The notes beneath the pieces are model-generated. The model was not told the origin of the DNA. It saw only the letters and a program-made list of their open reading frames with translations, and made no database searches. A program made the position numbers and the translations under genes. Shown here piece after piece: positions 1 through 8,583 of a stretch of DNA of 64,000 nt; positions within the stretch are counted from its first letter, which is position 1; every line of letters begins with the position of its first letter. The stretch comes from Gordonia pseudamarae (GTDB lineage Bacteria; Actinomycetota; Actinomycetes; Mycobacteriales; Mycobacteriaceae). The stretch lies in the NCBI RefSeq assembly GCF_025273675.1, contig NZ_CP045809.1, positions 1,488,001 to 1,552,000 on the forward strand. The letters are read 5' to 3'.

Positions 1-2
1 TC

Positions 3-470
3 GTCGACGAGATCGCCCGTCCGACCGGCAACTGGCAGGTACGGATCGTCGGCACCCTCGACCCCCTGCCCGAGGACGTCGCCGAACGACTGCGCAGGGC
101 ATCCGAACGGACCACCGACCACGGCGGCATGAACGTCAACGTCGCCGTCGGCTACGGCGGCCGGCAGGAGATCGTCGACGCCGTGCAGGCACTGTTGCGC
201 GAACGCGCCGCCGCCGGCGACAGCGTGGACGAGATCATCGGGGCCGTCACCGTCGAGGCCATCGACCGTAACCTGTACACCGGTGGCCAGCCCGACCCGG
301 ACCTGGTGATCCGCACCTCCGGCGAGCAGCGGTTGTCGGGCTTCCTGCTCTGGCAGAGCGCCTACTCGGAGATCTGGTTCACCGACGCTTACTGGCCCGA
401 GTTCCGGCGCGTGGACTTCTTGCGCGCGCTGCGCGACTTCTCCGCCCGCACCCGGAGGTTCGGCAAGTAG
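3..470 (+). CDS. Short-chain cis-prenyltransferase (Z-prenyl diphosphate synthase), 5' end outside window
   Basis: C-terminal 155 residues of an UppS-family cis-prenyltransferase; the open frame runs in from the window edge, so the catalytic DGN motif is not visible. Visible family marks are the GYGGRQEIVDAV helix, the RTSGEQRLSGFLLWQ substrate-binding stretch, the metal-ligand Glu in SAYSEIW and the intact C-terminal RRFGK (RxG) tail. Family knowledge: these enzymes add IPP in cis to an allylic diphosphate. Position before coaA and glyA matches M. tuberculosis Rv1086, which makes Z,E-farnesyl diphosphate, so a short-chain product is inferred. It is the housekeeping counterpart of three cis-prenyltransferase homologues found at 47-58 kb. 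Confidence 0.9.
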   Translation, partial: VDEIARPTGNWQVRIVGTLDPLPEDVAERLRRASERTTDHGGMNVNVAVGYGGRQEIVDAVQALLRERAAAGDSVDEIIGAVTVEAIDRNLYTGGQPDPDLVIRTSGEQRLSGFLLWQSAYSEIWFTDAYWPEFRRVDFLRALRDFSARTRRFGK

Positions 471-484
471 TCCGGACCTTCCGG

Positions 485-1426
485 CTAGATCTTGCGCAAC
501 CGGACCCGGTTGATCGAATGGTCGGTGTCCTTGCGCAACACCAGGGTTGCGCGCGGCCGGGTCGGCAGGATGTTCTCGATCAGGTTGGGCCGGTTGATGG
601 AGGTCCAGATGTCACGCGCGGCGACCTGTGCCTGTTCGTCCGAGAGCGATGAGTACAGGTGGAAATGCGAATTGGGGTCGGCGAACGCAGTGGTCCGCAT
701 CTGCAGAAAACGTGAGATGTACCACTTCTCGATGTCGTCGGTCTTGGCGTCCACATACACCGAGAAGTCGAACAGGTCCGACACGGTGAGCGTCGGACCT
801 GTCTGCAAGACGTTGAGCCCCTCCAGGATCAGGATGTCGGGCTGACGGATGTAGTGCCGCACATCGGGCACGATGTCGTAGGTGATGTGCGAATACACCG
901 GTGCGGTCACCTCGCGGGCACCCGACTTGACTTCGGTGACGAATCGCAGCAACGCCCGCCGATCGTAGGACTCGGGAAAACCCTTGCGGTGCATCAGTCC
1001 CCGTCGCTGCAGTTGCGCGGTGGGCAGCAGAAAACCGTCCGTGGTGACCAGATCGACCTTGGGGTGCGACTCCCACCGGGCCAGCAGCGCGGCCAGCACA
1101 CGCGCGGTCGTCGACTTGCCGACGGCCACACTGCCGGCGATGCCGATGACGAACGGCACCTGCCGATTGGTCTGCCGTTCACCGAGGAACGTCGAAGTGG
1201 CGGCGAACAACCGTTGCCGGGCCGCCACCTGCAGGTGGATCAGACGGGACAGCGGCAGATAGACCTCGGCGACCTCGGTCAGGTCGATCTGCTCACCGAG
1301 GCCGGTGAGCTGCTCGAGTTCGTCCTCGTTGAGCACCATCGGCATAGAATTACGCAGGTCGCGCCACTGTTTTCGATCGAGCTCCAGATACAGGCTCGGG
1401 TCGCGGTCGGCCCCGGGCCGCCCCAT
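485..1426 (-). CDS. coaA: Pantothenate kinase type I
   Basis: Phosphorylates pantothenate with ATP, the first committed step of coenzyme A synthesis, in the cytosol. The P-loop [12 protein letters not shown] is clear, followed by [10 protein letters not shown] and the conserved ILEGLNVLQ segment. The frame stays open another 30 codons upstream, but those residues do not look like the family; the Met at 1426 begins [19 protein letters not shown] and gives 313 aa, the usual length. Convergent with the preceding prenyltransferase gene (14 bp apart) and divergent from the next gene. Gene order coaA-glyA matches mycobacteria. Confidence 0.96.
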   Translation of the reverse strand: MGRPGADRDPSLYLELDRKQWRDLRNSMPMVLNEDELEQLTGLGEQIDLTEVAEVYLPLSRLIHLQVAARQRLFAATSTFLGERQTNRQVPFVIGIAGSVAVGKSTTARVLAALLARWESHPKVDLVTTDGFLLPTAQLQRRGLMHRKGFPESYDRRALLRFVTEVKSGAREVTAPVYSHITYDIVPDVRHYIRQPDILILEGLNVLQTGPTLTVSDLFDFSVYVDAKTDDIEKWYISRFLQMRTTAFADPNSHFHLYSSLSDEQAQVAARDIWTSINRPNLIENILPTRPRATLVLRKDTDHSINRVRLRKI

Positions 1427-1559
1427 CAGCCGCGGTCCCCGGGCAGGGAACGGGGCGACCAGCTGATCTGCTCGGTTGTGCTTGCCGGTGTCGACATGCG
1501 GACAGTCTAGAACCACACCGGTCGGCGGCTTTTCGGCGCGGTCGGTAGCCTGCGGAGGT

Positions 1560-2801
1560 ATGGATGCTGCCCCGGCACACGCCGACGAACTTTCCGGCGA
1601 ACTCGTCGACGACTATCTGCGTCTCGGGCTGGCCTTCGACCGGCTCGAAGAGGGCTTCGTCGACGCCTACACCGGTGATCGGGCGCTGCGTGCGCAGGTG
1701 GCGGACGCGCCCGCCCCCGAACCCGCCGAGCTGGCCCGGCGGGCCCGGTCATTGCTGGCGCGGGTCGACGATCAGTCGGACTCCGCACGGGCCGGGTTCG
1801 TCGCCGCGCATCTGCGGGCCCTGGAATGCTCGGCCCGCAAGTTTGCCGGCGAGGACATCGGCTTCGTGGACGAGGTCAAGAGCTACTTCGACGTCGACAT
1901 CAGCCCCGGCGATCCCGGGCTCTATCGCGATGCCCACGCCCGGCTCGCCGAAGCCCTCGACGTCCCCGGGGCGACCGGCGAGCGGCTGGCCGAGGCCTAT
2001 GCCGCCCACCGGCGGTCCGACGAGATCCCCGCCGACCGCGTGGACGACTGCGTACGGGCGTTCAGCGGTGCGCTGCGCGAACGGGTGCGTGCGACCTTTC
2101 CGCTGCCGGATTCGGAGATCGTCGAGTTCGAGGTGGTGGGCGACAAACCGTGGTCCGGATTCAACTATTATCTCGGTGACTATCGGTCGAAGGTGGCGAT
2201 CAACACCGATCTGACCCAGCACATGTCGAACCTGCCGCACCTGATCGCGCACGAGGCATACCCCGGTCATCACACCGAGCACTGCCGCAAGGAGGAGATC
2301 CTGGTCGGCGGGGGTCAACGCGAGCAGACCATCTTCCTGGTCAACACCCCGCAATGCCTGATGGCCGAGGGACTGGCCGACCACGCGCTGCACGCCGCGA
2401 TCGGCGCGGACTGGCCGTCGTGGGCGCAGGAGATCTACGCCGATCTCGGTCTGCGGTTCGATGCCGAACGCGTCTCCCGGGTCGGCAAGGCCACCGCGGA
2501 CCTGCTGTCGGTGCGCCAGGATGCGGCGCTGCTGTTGCACGATCAGGGACGTGGCGACGACGAGGCGGCCGCCTTCCTGCAACGCTGGCTGCTGGCCACA
2601 CCCGAACGCGCCCGGCAGATGCTGCGCTTTGTGACCTCTCCGCTGTGGCGGGCATACATCTCCACCTACGTCGAGGGCTACCGGCTGCTGCAGACCTGGC
2701 TGGATGTGGCCACCGACGACGACGCGCGCCTGCGCAGGTTCGGTCGGCTGCTCGACGAACCGCTCATCCCGGCGTCACTGCGCGCCGAACTCGCGCGGTG
2801 A
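1560..2801 (+). CDS. DUF885 family protein, putative metal-dependent hydrolase
   Basis: 413 aa. The motif [11 protein letters not shown] (about residues 233-243) is the signature of the DUF885 family, a zinc-peptidase-like histidine cluster; another conserved patch is [13 protein letters not shown]. No signal peptide or membrane segment, so cytosolic. Substrate is unknown. Start chosen at ATG 1560 because a GGAGG lies immediately upstream, although the spacing is very short; an upstream in-frame start would overlap the coaA start region. The gene is an insertion relative to the M. tuberculosis coaA-glyA order. The family assignment is firm; hydrolase activity is inferred from the His-rich motif. 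Confidence 0.8.
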   Translation: MDAAPAHADELSGELVDDYLRLGLAFDRLEEGFVDAYTGDRALRAQVADAPAPEPAELARRARSLLARVDDQSDSARAGFVAAHLRALECSARKFAGEDIGFVDEVKSYFDVDISPGDPGLYRDAHARLAEALDVPGATGERLAEAYAAHRRSDEIPADRVDDCVRAFSGALRERVRATFPLPDSEIVEFEVVGDKPWSGFNYYLGDYRSKVAINTDLTQHMSNLPHLIAHEAYPGHHTEHCRKEEILVGGGQREQTIFLVNTPQCLMAEGLADHALHAAIGADWPSWAQEIYADLGLRFDAERVSRVGKATADLLSVRQDAALLLHDQGRGDDEAAAFLQRWLLATPERARQMLRFVTSPLWRAYISTYVEGYRLLQTWLDVATDDDARLRRFGRLLDEPLIPASLRAELAR

Positions 2802-2845
2802 TCGCGCGTACCGGGATCAGAGAAATCGCCGCGTGGTGCGCAAAC

Positions 2846-2851
2846 TACACT
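2846..2851 (+). promoter_or_regulatory. -10 element for glyA, probably leaderless transcript
   Basis: TACACT ends 7 bases before the glyA ATG, and no Shine-Dalgarno sequence lies between. Actinobacterial leaderless mRNAs start about 7 bases after the -10, so transcription is expected to begin at or next to the start codon. No clear -35 is seen. Confidence 0.5.
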
Positions 2852-2858
2852 GATCGCC

Positions 2859-4166
2859 ATGACGCAGAACCCTGATTCCGTGAATGCGCTTTCCCTCGCC
2901 GAACTCGACCCCGACGTCGCGGCCGCGATGGCCGGCGAGCTCAGTCGCCAGCGTGACACGCTGGAAATGATCGCGTCGGAGAACTTCGTGCCGCGTGCGG
3001 TCCTGCAGGCTCAGGGCAGTGTCCTGACCAACAAGTACGCCGAGGGTTACCCGGGTCGCCGCTACTACGGGGGTTGCGAGCACGTCGACGTCGTCGAGGA
3101 CATCGCCCGCAGCCGTGCCAAAGAACTGTTCGCCGCCGACTTCGCCAACGTGCAGCCGCATTCGGGTGCCCAGGCCAACGCCGCCGTGCTGCAGGCGCTC
3201 ATGGAGCCCGGCGAGACGTTGCTCGGCCTCGACCTGGCCCACGGCGGCCACCTCACGCACGGCATGCGCCTGAACTTCTCGGGCAAGCTGTACGAGAACG
3301 CCTTCTACGGCGTCAGCAAGGAAGACTTCCGCGTCGATATGGACGAGGTGCGCAAGATCGCCCTCGACACCAAGCCCAAGGTGATCGTCGCAGGCTGGTC
3401 GGCCTACCCGCGCACCCTCGACTTCGCGGCGTTCCGGTCGATCGCCGACGAGGTCGGCGCCTACCTGTGGACCGACATGGCGCACTTCGCCGGACTTGTC
3501 GCCGCGGGCCTGCACCCCTCGCCCGTCCCGCATTCGGATGTGGTGTCCTCAACCGTGCACAAGACGCTCGGCGGGCCGCGTTCGGGCCTCATCCTGGCCA
3601 AGCAGGAGTGGGCCAAGAAGCTCAACTCGGCGGTCTTCCCCGGCCAGCAGGGCGGGCCGCTCATGCACGTGATCGCCGCCAAGGCCGTCGCTCTCAAGAT
3701 CGCCGGCACCGAGGAGTTCGCCGAGCGTCAGCGCCGCACCCTGTCCGGGGCGAAGATACTCGCCGACCGGCTCACCGGCGAGGATGTGGCCAAGGCGGGT
3801 GTCTCGGTGCTCACCGGCGGCACCGACGTCCACCTGGTGCTCGTCGACCTGCGTCACAGCGCACTCGACGGCCAGCAGGCAGAGGACCTGTTGCACGAGG
3901 TCGGCATCACCGTCAACCGCAACGCCGTGCCGTTCGATCCGCGCCCGCCGATGGTCACCTCGGGTCTGCGTATCGGCACCCCGGCGCTGGCGACCCGCGG
4001 GTTCGGCGACGAACAGTTCACCGAGGTCGCCGACATCATCGGTACCGCGCTCGCCGCCGGTACCGGCGCCGATGTCGCCGCGCTGCGCGCCCGTGTCTCG
4101 CAGCTCGCCCTCGACTTCCCGCTGTACGACGGACTCGAGGAGTGGGGACTGATGAGCCGCATCTGA
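2859..4166 (+). CDS. glyA: Serine hydroxymethyltransferase
   Basis: 435 aa, full family length. Converts serine and tetrahydrofolate to glycine and 5,10-methylene-THF with PLP, supplying one-carbon units. Visible: the [15 protein letters not shown] active-site region, the HGGHLTHG loop, and the PLP-lysine signature [13 protein letters not shown] (about residues 225-237). The start at ATG 2859 sits directly after a -10 element. Corresponds in order to mycobacterial glyA1 between coaA and desA2. Confidence 0.98.
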   Translation: MTQNPDSVNALSLAELDPDVAAAMAGELSRQRDTLEMIASENFVPRAVLQAQGSVLTNKYAEGYPGRRYYGGCEHVDVVEDIARSRAKELFAADFANVQPHSGAQANAAVLQALMEPGETLLGLDLAHGGHLTHGMRLNFSGKLYENAFYGVSKEDFRVDMDEVRKIALDTKPKVIVAGWSAYPRTLDFAAFRSIADEVGAYLWTDMAHFAGLVAAGLHPSPVPHSDVVSSTVHKTLGGPRSGLILAKQEWAKKLNSAVFPGQQGGPLMHVIAAKAVALKIAGTEEFAERQRRTLSGAKILADRLTGEDVAKAGVSVLTGGTDVHLVLVDLRHSALDGQQAEDLLHEVGITVNRNAVPFDPRPPMVTSGLRIGTPALATRGFGDEQFTEVADIIGTALAAGTGADVAALRARVSQLALDFPLYDGLEEWGLMSRI

Positions 4167-4185
4167 CGGCGATTTGGCACACCGC

Positions 4186-4290
4186 GCCGGGGCGAGCGCA
4201 GCGACGGGAGGTGCCGGGGCGAGCGCAGCGACGGGAGGTGCCGGGGCGAGCGCAGCGACGGGAGGTGCCGGGGCGAGCGCAGCGACGGGA
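4186..4290 (+). repeat. 27-bp tandem repeat, 3.9 copies
   Basis: Unit GCCGGGGCGAGCGCAGCGAC followed by GGGAGGT, copies starting at 4186, 4213, 4240 and 4267 and identical until the last ends in GGGA then diverges. It fills the gap between glyA and the desA2-like gene. The core GAGCGCAGCGAC resembles the GAGCGTAAGCGACGAG core of the hairpin at 6937-6996, so both may belong to one dispersed repeat family. Confidence 0.9.
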
Positions 4291-4339
4291 ATTGCACCGG
4301 ATTCGTCACAACGGGGGACCATTCACTATCGTGCGTGGC

Positions 4340-5275
4340 ATGAACGCCCAGCCCAGAACCAACGCGCTCTCCGACGACGACCTGATCCTCGCACTGGAGA
4401 AGGCGCTGCCGGAGATCGCCGAGGACCACCGGGCGGCGGCGCAGCCGTGGAACCCGCACGATTGGGTACCGTGGGACGCGGGCCGCAACTTCGCGTTCCT
4501 CGGCGGTTCCGACTGGGAGCCCGGTCAGGCGACCCTGACCGACGAGGTGCGCGCGGGTGTCCTGGCGTTCTTGCTGCTCAAGGACAACCTGCCGTCCTAT
4601 CATCGGATGCTGGCCGTGCACTTTCCGGTGTTCTCGGCGTGGCGCGAACTGGTCGGTGTGTGGACGGCCGAGGACAACCGGCACGCCATCGTCCTGCGCG
4701 ACTACCTCGTCGTCACCCGGGCCGTCGACCCGGTTGACGCCGAGGTCCGCCGCCGTATCCACGTGACCGCCGGATTCCGGCAATACGAGGGTTCGGCCAC
4801 CGATGTGGGTCCGCTCGACGTGCTCGCCATCATGGCCGTGCACGAGCACCAGTGCGCGGCGTTCGTCCGCAGGCTCGGTGAGGCTGTCTCCGACAGCATC
4901 GATGAGGCCGTCTCCGAAGGGGTCCTGGCCCAGATCCTGCGCAGGATAGCCGCCGACGACGCCCTGCAGGCCAGGACCTTCGCAGCATTCCTGGGTGCGG
5001 GGATCGTCGCCGACCAGGAAGCGGCGATCGTGGCCATCGACCGGGCCCTGTCGGGCATGGAGGCGATCGGAGCCGATGTGGCCGACTTCGACGCGGAGCG
5101 GGCGCTGATCGCCGACTACGAGAACGACGGCACCCGCGGCGCGGTGGCCGCCGCACTGGTCGACGCGCTCACACTCGAATCGGTGCAGGAACTGAGCGAC
5201 GACGCGGAGGCCGCCCGCGGACGCATCCTCGCGCTGGCCGCGCTCGCGGACCGAGCGGCCGGCCGACCCTCGTAG
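4340..5275 (+). CDS. desA2: Acyl-ACP desaturase family protein, DesA2-like
   Basis: 311 aa, ferritin-like diiron fold family that introduces double bonds into acyl-ACP, probably for mycolate precursors. First helix-pair motif is TAEDNRHAIVLRDY (E-D-N-R-H), matching the family E-E-N-R-H. The expected second motif (D-E-x-R-H) reads D-D-A-L-Q around residues 205-209, so the second His ligand is missing. From memory, M. tuberculosis DesA2 is also regarded as atypical. ATG 4340 is chosen; a GTG at 4331 is in frame. No Shine-Dalgarno is seen, and CACTAT at 4324-4329 could serve as a -10 for a near-leaderless message. Position after glyA and before phoH matches Rv1094. Confidence 0.85.
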   Translation: MNAQPRTNALSDDDLILALEKALPEIAEDHRAAAQPWNPHDWVPWDAGRNFAFLGGSDWEPGQATLTDEVRAGVLAFLLLKDNLPSYHRMLAVHFPVFSAWRELVGVWTAEDNRHAIVLRDYLVVTRAVDPVDAEVRRRIHVTAGFRQYEGSATDVGPLDVLAIMAVHEHQCAAFVRRLGEAVSDSIDEAVSEGVLAQILRRIAADDALQARTFAAFLGAGIVADQEAAIVAIDRALSGMEAIGADVADFDAERALIADYENDGTRGAVAAALVDALTLESVQELSDDAEAARGRILALAALADRAAGRPS

Positions 5276-5453
5276 GCCCGGATCGCACGTGTGGATCCGA
5301 GGGGCAACCGACGGTTGTCTTGGTGCCCACACTACGGCCCGTTAACGCGAAATTCACGCGAACGCACCCATTCTGACGAGCCGAACCGCCGCGCGGCGCG
5401 TACGTTGGCGAGTGACGGACCGCGTGGAAGCGGTTCGTCCGGGAGGTTCAAAC

Positions 5454-5522
5454 GTGGTGTGTAGCAACAGCGCGGGAGGGCCGGCCCCGGTCCTCGGTTC
5501 GCCCGGCATCTGCCGGGTGTGA
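5454..5522 (+). CDS. Candidate 22-aa leader peptide upstream of phoH
   Basis: Two adjacent GTG codons preceded by GGGAGG (5441-5446, 8 bases away) open a 22-codon frame, VVCSNSAGGPAPVLGSPGIC then RV, ending in TGA at 5520. It contains two cysteines. The last codons overlap an inverted repeat (CCCGGC-atct-GCCGGG). A good ribosome site, a short frame and following hairpins together suggest a translated leader for phoH. There is no homology evidence, so this is inference. A small antitoxin-like ORF is reported upstream of mycobacterial phoH2, and this could be a counterpart. Confidence 0.35.
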   Translation: MVCSNSAGGPAPVLGSPGICRV

Positions 5523-5551
5523 CCACGGAACCGGCCGGTCGCCGCCAACTG

Positions 5552-5574
5552 GTTTGTGCGGGAGCCGCACAAAC
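5552..5574 (+). promoter_or_regulatory. Perfect 10-bp hairpin abutting the phoH ribosome site
   Basis: GTTTGTGCGG, a three-base loop GAG, then CCGCACAAAC, a perfect stem. The Shine-Dalgarno AGGAG (5577-5581) begins three bases after the stem and the GTG start is at 5588. There is no U-run, so it is more likely translation control or a protein site than a terminator. The rest of the 312-bp gap 5276-5587 shows the leader peptide candidate and no other clear element. Confidence 0.6.
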
Positions 5575-5587
5575 GTAGGAGTTCGAC

Positions 5588-6892
5588 GTGACCACACGTA
5601 CCTACGTCATCGACACCTCCGTGCTGCTGTCCGATCCCTGGGCAGTCACGCGATTCGCCGAGCATCACGTGGTTCTGCCGCTTGTCGTGATCAGCGAACT
5701 CGAAGGCAAACGCCATCACCACGAACTCGGCTGGTTCGCCCGCGAAGCACTGCGTCTGCTCGACGACCTCCGGCTCGAACACGGACGTCTGGACCTGCCG
5801 ATTCCCATCGGCGAGAGCGGCGGAACCCTGCAAGTCGAGCTCAACCACACAGATCCCGCGGTTCTGCCCGCCGGATTCCGCACGGACTCCAACGATTCCA
5901 GAATCCTCGCGTGCGCCCTCAATTTGCGTGCGGAGGGCAGCGAGGTGACCTTGGTGTCCAAGGACACCCCGCTGCGGGTCAAGGCCGGCGCGGTCGGTCT
6001 GGACGCCGACGAGTACCACGCGCAGGACGTGGTGGTGTCGGGGTGGTCGGGGATGACCGAACTTGACGTCGACTCCCATGTCATCGACACCCTGTTCGCC
6101 GAGGGTGTCGTCGATCTTGACGCGGCGCGGGAGCTGCCCTGCCACACCGGTATCCGGCTGCTGGGCAACACCTCCAGCGCATTGGCGCGGGTCAATCCGG
6201 ACAAGCGGGTACAGCTGGTGCGCGGCGATCGGGAGGCATTCGGCCTGCACGGCCGTTCGGCCGAACAGCGGGTGGCGCTGGATCTGCTGCTCGACGAGTC
6301 CGTCGGAATCGTCTCGCTCGGCGGCAAGGCGGGAACGGGAAAGTCGGCCCTGGCCCTGTGCGCGGGACTGGAGGCGGTGCTCGAACGCCGCACCCAGCGC
6401 AAGGTGGTGGTCTTTCGGCCGCTGTATGCCGTTGGCGGACAACAGCTCGGCTACCTGCCCGGTGGGGAGGCCGAGAAGATGGGGCCGTGGGCGCAGGCGG
6501 TCTTCGACACCCTCGAAGGCCTGGCCTCACCCGAGGTGATCGAGGAGGTACTCAGCCGCGGCATGCTGGAGGTGTTGCCGCTCACCCACATTCGGGGCAG
6601 ATCGCTGCACGATTCGTTCGTCATCGTCGACGAGGCGCAGTCCCTCGAGCGCAACGTGTTGCTGACGGTGTTGTCGCGCTTGGGATCAGGATCCCGAGTT
6701 GTGCTCACCCACGACGTGGCACAGCGCGACAATCTGCGCGTCGGCAGGCACGACGGGGTGGCCGCGGTCATCGAGAAGCTCAAGGGTCATCCACTGTTCG
6801 CACACGTAACCCTCACGCGCAGTGAGCGTTCGCCGATCGCGGCACTGGTCACCGAGATGCTGGAGGAGTTCGCCCCCGGTGCCGGTCTGTGA
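5588..6892 (+). CDS. phoH: PhoH family protein with N-terminal PIN domain (PhoH2 type)
   Basis: 434 aa two-domain protein. N-terminal PIN nuclease domain (about 1-130) has the acidic start [11 protein letters not shown] and later ELEGKR and [10 protein letters not shown]-terminal PhoH ATPase (about 220-430) has Walker [14 protein letters not shown] and Walker [14 protein letters not shown]. Family knowledge: PIN-PhoH proteins act as ATP-dependent RNA unwinding and cleaving enzymes. The GTG start at 5588 has an AGGAG at good spacing. Follows the desA2-like gene as in mycobacteria (Rv1094-Rv1095). A structured leader precedes it. Confidence 0.93.
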   Translation: MTTRTYVIDTSVLLSDPWAVTRFAEHHVVLPLVVISELEGKRHHHELGWFAREALRLLDDLRLEHGRLDLPIPIGESGGTLQVELNHTDPAVLPAGFRTDSNDSRILACALNLRAEGSEVTLVSKDTPLRVKAGAVGLDADEYHAQDVVVSGWSGMTELDVDSHVIDTLFAEGVVDLDAARELPCHTGIRLLGNTSSALARVNPDKRVQLVRGDREAFGLHGRSAEQRVALDLLLDESVGIVSLGGKAGTGKSALALCAGLEAVLERRTQRKVVVFRPLYAVGGQQLGYLPGGEAEKMGPWAQAVFDTLEGLASPEVIEEVLSRGMLEVLPLTHIRGRSLHDSFVIVDEAQSLERNVLLTVLSRLGSGSRVVLTHDVAQRDNLRVGRHDGVAAVIEKLKGHPLFAHVTLTRSERSPIAALVTEMLEEFAPGAGL

Positions 6893-6897
6893 ACCTG

Positions 6898-6996
6898 CAT
6901 CCGCCGGTTGAGGTGCCCGGGGCCGTGTCGGCCACATCCGCCGGTTGAGGTGCGAGGAGCGTAAGCGACGAGCCTCGAAACACCTCAGCCGGCGGA
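6898..6996. terminator. Direct repeat and long hairpin between convergent phoH and methyltransferase genes
   Basis: Left arm TCCGCCGGTTGAGGTG (6937-6952) pairs with CACCTCAGCCGGCGGA (6981-6996) with one G-U position; an inner CGAGG/CCTCG stem lies around GAGCGTAAGCGACGAG. The hairpin covers the stop codon of the leftward methyltransferase. A second copy of CATCCGCCGGTTGAGGTGC sits at 6898-6916. It probably works as a bidirectional terminator. Confidence 0.6.
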
Positions 6997-7593
6997 GGCG
7001 GCGTGCCGCAGGACGGTGACCGCGAAGTCCGCGGTATCGTGCCAGCGCCGGAGATCCCAGGTGGCGAACCGCTGGTCGACGGTCAGTCCGGCGTCGGCGA
7101 CGGCCGCGTCGAAGGCGTCGACGGTGAGTTCGCGGTTGGTGTGGAACCCGGTGACGATGAATCCGCCGGGCTTGAGATGGGCGGCCAGTCGGCGTAGGAT
7201 CTGCGCCTCGCTGTCGGGGGCGATGAACACCATGACGTTGCCCGCGGCCACGATCGCGTCGAATGGCTCGTGTACCCCCTGGGCGGGCAGGTCGAGTTCG
7301 GACAGATCCGCGACCCGATAGGTGGGGCCCGGGTGGTCCTGCTCGGCGGCGGCGATCAGCTTCGGGTCGACGTCGACGCCCACCACGGCATGCCCGACGG
7401 CGTGCAGGTAGCCGGATAGGCGGCCCGGTCCGCACCCCGCGTCGAGGATGTGCGCGTTCCTGCCGACCATGGCGTCGATCAGCCGGGCCTCGCCGGCGAG
7501 GTCGTCGCCGGCGGCGGCCATCTTCCGGAACCGCTCGATGTACCACTCGCTGTGGCCGGGTTTGGTGTCGGTGATCCATCGTGGTTGCGCCAT
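6985..7593 (-). CDS. Class I SAM-dependent methyltransferase
   Basis: 202 aa. Motif I HILDAGCGPGRLSGYL (about residues 47-62) and the acidic strand VVGVDVDPKLI show a Rossmann-fold SAM methyltransferase; the segment around IVAAGNVMVFI is motif IV-like. N-terminal WYIERFRKMAAAG is shared by small actinobacterial methyltransferases of unknown substrate. Followed downstream by the long hairpin shared with phoH, and separated by 36 bp from the other leftward methyltransferase upstream, so the two may be co-transcribed. Substrate unknown. Confidence 0.85.
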   Translation of the reverse strand: MAQPRWITDTKPGHSEWYIERFRKMAAAGDDLAGEARLIDAMVGRNAHILDAGCGPGRLSGYLHAVGHAVVGVDVDPKLIAAAEQDHPGPTYRVADLSELDLPAQGVHEPFDAIVAAGNVMVFIAPDSEAQILRRLAAHLKPGGFIVTGFHTNRELTVDAFDAAVADAGLTVDQRFATWDLRRWHDTADFAVTVLRHAASAG

Positions 7594-7628
7594 ACCTTCC
7601 AGCCTACGATCATCTGGTCAGGTGACGA

Positions 7629-8441
7629 TCACCGCGCCGGGGTGCATTCGAACAGGGTGAACCGGTACGACTTGGACATGGGGAATCGGCCGACCAGCTT
7701 GATGCCGTAGCGGTGCAGCGCCGGCCAGGTGCGGGTGACGGTGGGCGGGGGAGTGCCGAAGCTGTACGACGAGGTGAGTCGTAGACCGAACTGCTGCAAT
7801 GTGGCCGGATCGTCGCACTGCCAGTGGAAACGGGCGGACAGGCTGTCGTACACCTTTGTCTTGTCCTGTGCCTCGAACATCGCCTTTCCCGCGGTGTCGA
7901 ATGCCAGGTGTGCACCGGGAAAGGCCGTCGAGATCGAACGCAGCGCGCTGTGGACCTGATCTTCGGGAAAGTACAGCAGAACCGCCTCGCTCAGGAGGAG
8001 TGTCGGTTGCTCGCGCGGAATCCGGTCGTACCACTCGGTGTCGAAGATTGATCCCGCGATCATCGTGTACCGGTCGCTGTCGTCGAAGAAGTTGCGGCGC
8101 AAAGCGATCGAATCGGCAACATCCAGATCGATCCAGTGCGCGGTGCCGTTGTCGAGACGATCGGATCTGGTGCTGAGGCCGCAACCGAGGTCGACGACGG
8201 TGCCGTCGGGGTGATCGGTGAGGAAGTCGCGGACGAACTGGTCGAAGATCGAGGCCCGCCACACCGAACCGGTGGTATTGCGGGTGTCGTGCTGGTCGAA
8301 GTCGTAGTCGAGCGAGTCGACCATCTCGGCTGCTGTGGTGTCGTGCAGGATGCTGTTCTTCCTGCGGGCGTCGTTTGCCCGGCCGTATAGCGGGATGAGC
8401 AGTGTTTCCTGGATTGCGCCCAGGTGTGGTTTCGCCGACAT
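7629..8441 (-). CDS. Leucine carboxyl methyltransferase (LCM/Ppm1)-type methyltransferase
   Basis: 270 aa. Motif I TVVDLGCGLSTRSDRL, the W-x-D-L-D-V strand and LLLSEAVLLYFPEDQV are characteristic of the LCM/TcmP-like O-methyltransferase family, whose bacterial members methylate carboxyl or hydroxyl groups of polyketides and other small molecules. Start ATG 8441. A sequence resembling an iron-regulator (IdeR/DtxR) box lies only 14 bp upstream, so expression may respond to iron. Substrate unknown; no siderophore genes lie next to it. Confidence 0.8.
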   Translation of the reverse strand: MSAKPHLGAIQETLLIPLYGRANDARRKNSILHDTTAAEMVDSLDYDFDQHDTRNTTGSVWRASIFDQFVRDFLTDHPDGTVVDLGCGLSTRSDRLDNGTAHWIDLDVADSIALRRNFFDDSDRYTMIAGSIFDTEWYDRIPREQPTLLLSEAVLLYFPEDQVHSALRSISTAFPGAHLAFDTAGKAMFEAQDKTKVYDSLSARFHWQCDDPATLQQFGLRLTSSYSFGTPPPTVTRTWPALHRYGIKLVGRFPMSKSYRFTLFECTPAR

Positions 8442-8454
8442 GAGGCGAGCATAC

Positions 8455-8473
8455 TTAGGTAATCCTAATTATC
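8455..8473. promoter_or_regulatory. IdeR/DtxR-like iron box upstream of LCM-type methyltransferase
   Basis: TTAGGTAATCCTAATTATC matches 14 of 19 positions of the IdeR consensus TWAGGTWAGSCTWACCTWA as I recall it; the inner TTAGG/CCTAA arms are perfect. It lies 14 bp upstream of the start of the leftward methyltransferase and about 110 bp upstream of the rightward gene. Confidence 0.45.
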
Positions 8474-8583
8474 GAGGGACTTCCGATCGATGATGGGCGA
8501 TGGTCGGGTCGGATACCGGAAATGTACGGGATCGTGACTATTTGGTATATGCAGCAGGCTCTTGTCTCTGGCACACTGACCTG

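Noticed and set aside
4186..4290. Tandem repeat considered as a CRISPR array
   Set aside because: Copies are directly adjacent with no spacers and no cas genes nearby.
3854..5332. Long leftward open frame across the desA2 region
   Set aside because: Antisense shadow; the tandem repeat translates as repeated RSPRHLPSL units and there is no family pattern.
5276..5587. c-di-AMP (ydaO-type) riboswitch upstream of phoH
   Set aside because: The conserved ydaO core segments are not found; only a leader peptide candidate and simple hairpins are visible.
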